Below, piece after piece: positions 61,207-64,000 of a stretch of DNA of 64,000 nt (its first letter is position 1; each line of letters begins with the position of its first letter). The DNA is taken from positions 1 through 64,000 of the forward strand of contig NZ_CALBWS010000015.1 in the NCBI RefSeq assembly GCF_937468385.1, written 5' to 3'. The stretch is from Neobacillus rhizosphaerae. GTDB taxonomy: Bacteria > Bacillota > Bacilli > Bacillales > Cytobacillaceae. Below the pieces are notes generated by a model that did not search any database, was not told where the DNA came from, and saw nothing but the letters and a program-made list of their open reading frames with translations. Both the position numbers and the translations under genes were made by a program.

Positions 61207-61653
61207 ATGAATTCAAAAAGAATAGCAATTGATAATGATTTAAAAAAAGCTTTTCATATTAGAAAAGAAGTATTCGTTGAAGAACAAGGTGTACCATTGG
61301 AAGATGAGTTTGATGAGTTCGACACCCTTAATGAGCTTTCTGAACACATTTTGGTTTATTATAATGAACAACCTGTTGGAACTGGCCGAGTAAGATGGGT
61401 TGATGGGTTTGGTAAATTGGAAAGAATCTGTATCTTAGAGCCTTACCGTAAATTTGGTCTTGGAAAAGTAATTATTAAAGCGTTAGAAGCAATCGTAGAG
61501 GAAAAAGGAATATCCCAGGTAAAATTACACGGTCAAACACAGGCAGAGGGTTTTTATAAAAAACTTGGCTATCAGACGTCATCAAGTATATTTATGGAAG
61601 ATGGAATTCCTCATATTTTAATGAAAAAAGAATTATCTACAAAAAAATTATAA
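61207..61653 (+). CDS. GNAT-family N-acetyltransferase, YjcF-like
   Basis: 148 residues. AFHIRKEVFVEEQGVPLEDE near the N-terminus is the signature of YjcF/ElaA-like GNATs; GTGRVRWVDGFGKLERICIL and FGLGKVIIKALEAIVEE (motif A) follow, ending VKLHGQTQAEGFYKKLGYQT. It diverges from the MarR regulator across the operator at 61106-61129, so it is a likely target. Substrate unknown. Confidence 0.88.
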   Translation: MNSKRIAIDNDLKKAFHIRKEVFVEEQGVPLEDEFDEFDTLNELSEHILVYYNEQPVGTGRVRWVDGFGKLERICILEPYRKFGLGKVIIKALEAIVEEKGISQVKLHGQTQAEGFYKKLGYQTSSSIFMEDGIPHILMKKELSTKKL

Positions 61654-61679
61654 AAGAGTCGAGTAAAACGAAAATTAAT

Positions 61680-61945
61680 TTTTACGGATTAGGAATCAAG
61701 ATATTAACCTTAGGTATTTCTTTCCCTATACAATAAGACCTTGGTACATCACCTTTTGATGTACTTTTGGTCGGGCCATCAATAAAAACAGGTCTTATAG
61801 TGGGAAGTTGGGAAGTCATAATGGTCTTCATACTGATGGCATCCATTTTCAAGAGACCAATCGGCATTGGGACTCTTTTTAGCGTTTGTTTAGGAGGTCC
61901 GATTCTTAATTACTTTATGCCATTTATAGAAAAAGGTCATGGACT
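61680..61945 (+). pseudogene. YczE/YitT-like membrane protein fragment with in-frame stop
   Basis: One frame reads FYGLGIKILTLGISFPIQ, a TAA stop, then DLGTSPFDVLLVGPSIKTGL-IVGSWEVIMVFILMASIFKRPIGIGTLFSVCLGGPILNYF. The stop falls exactly before the conserved DLGTSPFDVL motif of the YczE family. There is no N-terminal part or start. The frame drifts off homology after 61945. The following 550 bases up to the catalase hold no recognisable gene. Confidence 0.6.
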
Positions 61946-62492
61946 ACCTCAAATTAAATTGCTCAGTACTTCAACTAATAGTAATAGTTTTAACATGGTT
62001 TCATGTTGTTCGGAATTTAGGTTTTTCTGATTCTTCAACCATAAGAAACGTGTGTTTTTAAGGGCTGGCTGTTCGATTTGTTCTTGACTGCGTCCTTGAT
62101 CTAAAGCTTCATTCACCAAATCTAAGTTCTGAAAATAAATTCAGGGTGTAACTTAACCTTTTACGTTTATTTGAAAGGCTTAAAAAAGATCTGTTCCTTT
62201 TACCACACAAAAATAAGTTTCTATTTAAAGAAGCTTTTCCTTCTTCATATTCATCTTTTCATAATTCTACCTGTTCAAAAAGGTCCACTGCATAGGAGTT
62301 TTCTTTAACTAGCGGTCTGTTCACATATCGGTTCAAATTCACTTTATATTGCAATTCCCTGAAAAATGCTACTAACTTTAAGAAACTATATTTCTAATGA
62401 ATGTTGAAAATAAAAGAAGAAGATACATATTCGAGCCTTAAAAATCATATTTAGTAACGATTGATGGAAATTATATTTTGGAGGCTATAATA
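61946..62492. other. Gap upstream of the catalase gene
   Basis: About 545 bases of A/T-rich DNA following the YczE-like remnant. No complete gene, tRNA or strong hairpin seen. GGAGG at 62480-62484 is the catalase ribosome site. Confidence 0.5.
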
Positions 62493-63872
62493 ATGAATGA
62501 AAAACATCATAAACAGAGGCAAACTTTATTAGAGGAAAGCCATTATGAGAATCGATACCTCTCCAATGAGCCAGCTAAACTTCATTCCCAGACGATTGGC
62601 TCTGGGGGACCTGTACTGGAACAAGATGGTGTACTACACGAAACCTTACAAGAATTTATTCATGAAAAGATTTTAGAAAGACCTGTTCATGTAAAAGGAT
62701 TTGGTGCTTTTGGTTATTTTCAAACGATATATTCGATGTCCGAACATACAAAACTGAGCTTTTTACAAAATTCTAATCAGAAAGTTCCTGTTATGGTTCG
62801 CTTTTCGTTAGCTGTCAGTACAAAAGGAACACCTGATACATCTAGAAATGTACGTGGTTTTGCTACAAAATTTTATACAGATAAAGGCGTTTTTGACCTT
62901 TTATGTAATCACATTCCTGTCTTTTCTATTCGTGATGCGATACGATTTCCGGAATTTATTAAAGCATTCTTACCTTCACCAAAAAATAATTTAATTGATC
63001 CTGATAGGTTTTGGAGCTTTGTAGCAAGAGCGCCTGAATCGATTCATTTTGTTGTACGTGTATACTCTGATGCTGGTACGGTAAAAAGTCTTCGCCACAT
63101 TCCAGGACATAGTGTAAATACATATGTTTGGAGAAATGCTCAAGGTATTAGAAAGTACGTTAAATACCATTGGTACCCATTTGAAGGTGTACAATACATT
63201 GGTCGCGAAGAAGCAAATAGACTAGCCGCTGAAAATCCTGATTACGCTGGTAAAGATTTATACGATGCGATTGCGGGTGGTAAACCGGTGGAATATGGCT
63301 TATATGTCCAGCTCATGGACCCAAAGGATGAAGCAAATCTTTCTTATGATCCTTTAGACGATACAAAAGTATGGGATGAAAAAGAGTATCCCCTAATACC
63401 AGTAGGCAAAATGGTATTAAATAAAAATCCTGCTAATTATATGGAACAAGTAGAAAAAGTCGCCTTCTCCACTTCTAATTTACTAGACGGCGCAGAATTA
63501 TCTGATGATAAAATACTGCAGGGCCGTGCCAATATTTATAGTGATTCTCAAAGAAGAAGAATTGGAGCTGAATTTCGTAAATTACCGGTTAACCAACAGC
63601 AAAATTGGACACCAGCTAATCAAATTACAAGTGGTGATGGAAGATATGTTGAAGGCAAACTAGAAAGAACTTCTATAACAAAGCAAGATGATTTTAGGCA
63701 GGCTGGTGAATTCTATACGAGGTTAACTCAAATAGAAAAAGAACATCTTGTCGAAAATTTAGCTAGTGATTTGAAAGTCATATCTGATGATATTAGAAAG
63801 AAAGTTATGGAGTATTTCAATAAAGTATCTTCTGACTTAGCAAAGAGAATTGAGATTGAAATGAAAAAGTGA
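62493..63872 (+). CDS. Haem catalase (clade 3-like, KatX/KatA type)
   Basis: 459 residues. The catalytic residues are in place: distal His66 in RPVHVKGFGAFGYF, distal Asn139 in LLCNHIPVFSIRD, and proximal Tyr349 in GRANIYSDSQRRRIGAEFRK-type sequence. VRFSLAVSTKGTPDTSRNVRGFATKFYT is a diverged form of the normal [21 protein letters not shown] segment. It decomposes H2O2. ATG 62493 is 8 bases after GGAGG; TTG 62478 is a longer option. It is alone, without a PerR gene nearby. The divergence from housekeeping KatA suggests a secondary, perhaps sporulation- or stress-linked, catalase; that is inference. Confidence 0.9.
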   Translation: MNEKHHKQRQTLLEESHYENRYLSNEPAKLHSQTIGSGGPVLEQDGVLHETLQEFIHEKILERPVHVKGFGAFGYFQTIYSMSEHTKLSFLQNSNQKVPVMVRFSLAVSTKGTPDTSRNVRGFATKFYTDKGVFDLLCNHIPVFSIRDAIRFPEFIKAFLPSPKNNLIDPDRFWSFVARAPESIHFVVRVYSDAGTVKSLRHIPGHSVNTYVWRNAQGIRKYVKYHWYPFEGVQYIGREEANRLAAENPDYAGKDLYDAIAGGKPVEYGLYVQLMDPKDEANLSYDPLDDTKVWDEKEYPLIPVGKMVLNKNPANYMEQVEKVAFSTSNLLDGAELSDDKILQGRANIYSDSQRRRIGAEFRKLPVNQQQNWTPANQITSGDGRYVEGKLERTSITKQDDFRQAGEFYTRLTQIEKEHLVENLASDLKVISDDIRKKVMEYFNKVSSDLAKRIEIEMKK

Positions 63873-64000
63873 TAAGAAGATTAAAAAACGTCATTATTAC
63901 GATTAAATATGGTCTATAGAGGCTACTTTCTAGATTATGCATCTGTTTATATGAAGAACCAAGGTGGTTAAGCCTTTTTATTTTTTATTTTTAATTTAAC

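Overview
The window looks like chromosome from a low-GC, Gram-positive, spore-former-type Bacillaceae (Bacillus, Neobacillus or a close relative). Supporting signs are strong GGAGG-type ribosome binding sites, frequent TTG and GTG starts, A/T-rich intergenic DNA, U-tailed hairpin terminators, and Bacillus-type families (full-length MprF, KtrB-type K+ channel, YmaF, YuiD, DUF4362, DUF3949, PadR-HAAS-DUF4097). No rRNA, complete tRNA, prophage or CRISPR array was seen. The genus is an inference, since no marker gene is present.

Layout. 1-9 kb: the 5' end of a TnpB-like gene, two small membrane proteins, an unusual HD-hydrolase/GNAT fusion, a Nudix hydrolase, and a minus-strand module (response regulator, histidine kinase, ABC ATPase, FtsX-type permease). 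A PadR-HAAS-DUF4097 operon diverges from it, so about 7 kb is devoted to envelope sensing and export. Three near-identical 43-bp perfect palindromes punctuate this region. 12-16 kb: a lone TnpB element with a recognisable 3' hairpin region, then a GntR/DUF1648 operon with a clear operator-promoter. 16-25 kb: two lipoproteins, a hydrolase, MOSC, DUF3949, HIT, an S66 peptidase and MprF. 25-31 kb: a DedA-PAP2 fusion whose PAP2 half has lost its catalytic histidines, a Ktr K+ channel, a PPOX-fold protein, a cupin and a stand-alone HemY/CgoX. 31-36 kb: an epimerase, a fabF paralogue divergent from an MmyB-like regulator around a 16-bp perfect palindrome, and an AraC/GyrI-like regulator. 36-49 kb: DinB and VOC proteins, a GC-rich probably transferred PrmC-like methyltransferase, YnfA, AzlCD, YuiD, an SDR with a substituted catalytic motif, a fatty-acid hydroxylase, and a SWIM-SNF2 helicase. 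49-54 kb: an LLM oxidoreductase with a small upstream ORF, then an isolated A/T-rich pair (COG5610-like HAD protein plus polysialyltransferase-like glycosyltransferase). 54-64 kb: VOC, HAD, EamA, DUF421, YmaF, two GNATs, a MarR regulator with an 11-bp-arm operator, and a catalase, mixed with decayed genes (DUF2935, YczE-like).

Cross-cutting themes. (1) Several genes have a good Shine-Dalgarno followed by AUA or AUU where AUG is expected, and several small ORFs carry one-base homopolymer frameshifts. These could be real non-canonical starts and gene decay, or sequencing error. (2) Two intergenic arrays 25 kb apart share a strict 21-bp period and a TTATCNGC core, which no feature I know explains. 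(3) Membrane-lipid functions recur (MprF, DedA-PAP2, FabF with an MmyB-like regulator, fatty-acid hydroxylase), but they are separate transcription units rather than one operon.

All function calls rest on motif recognition by eye. No database search was run.
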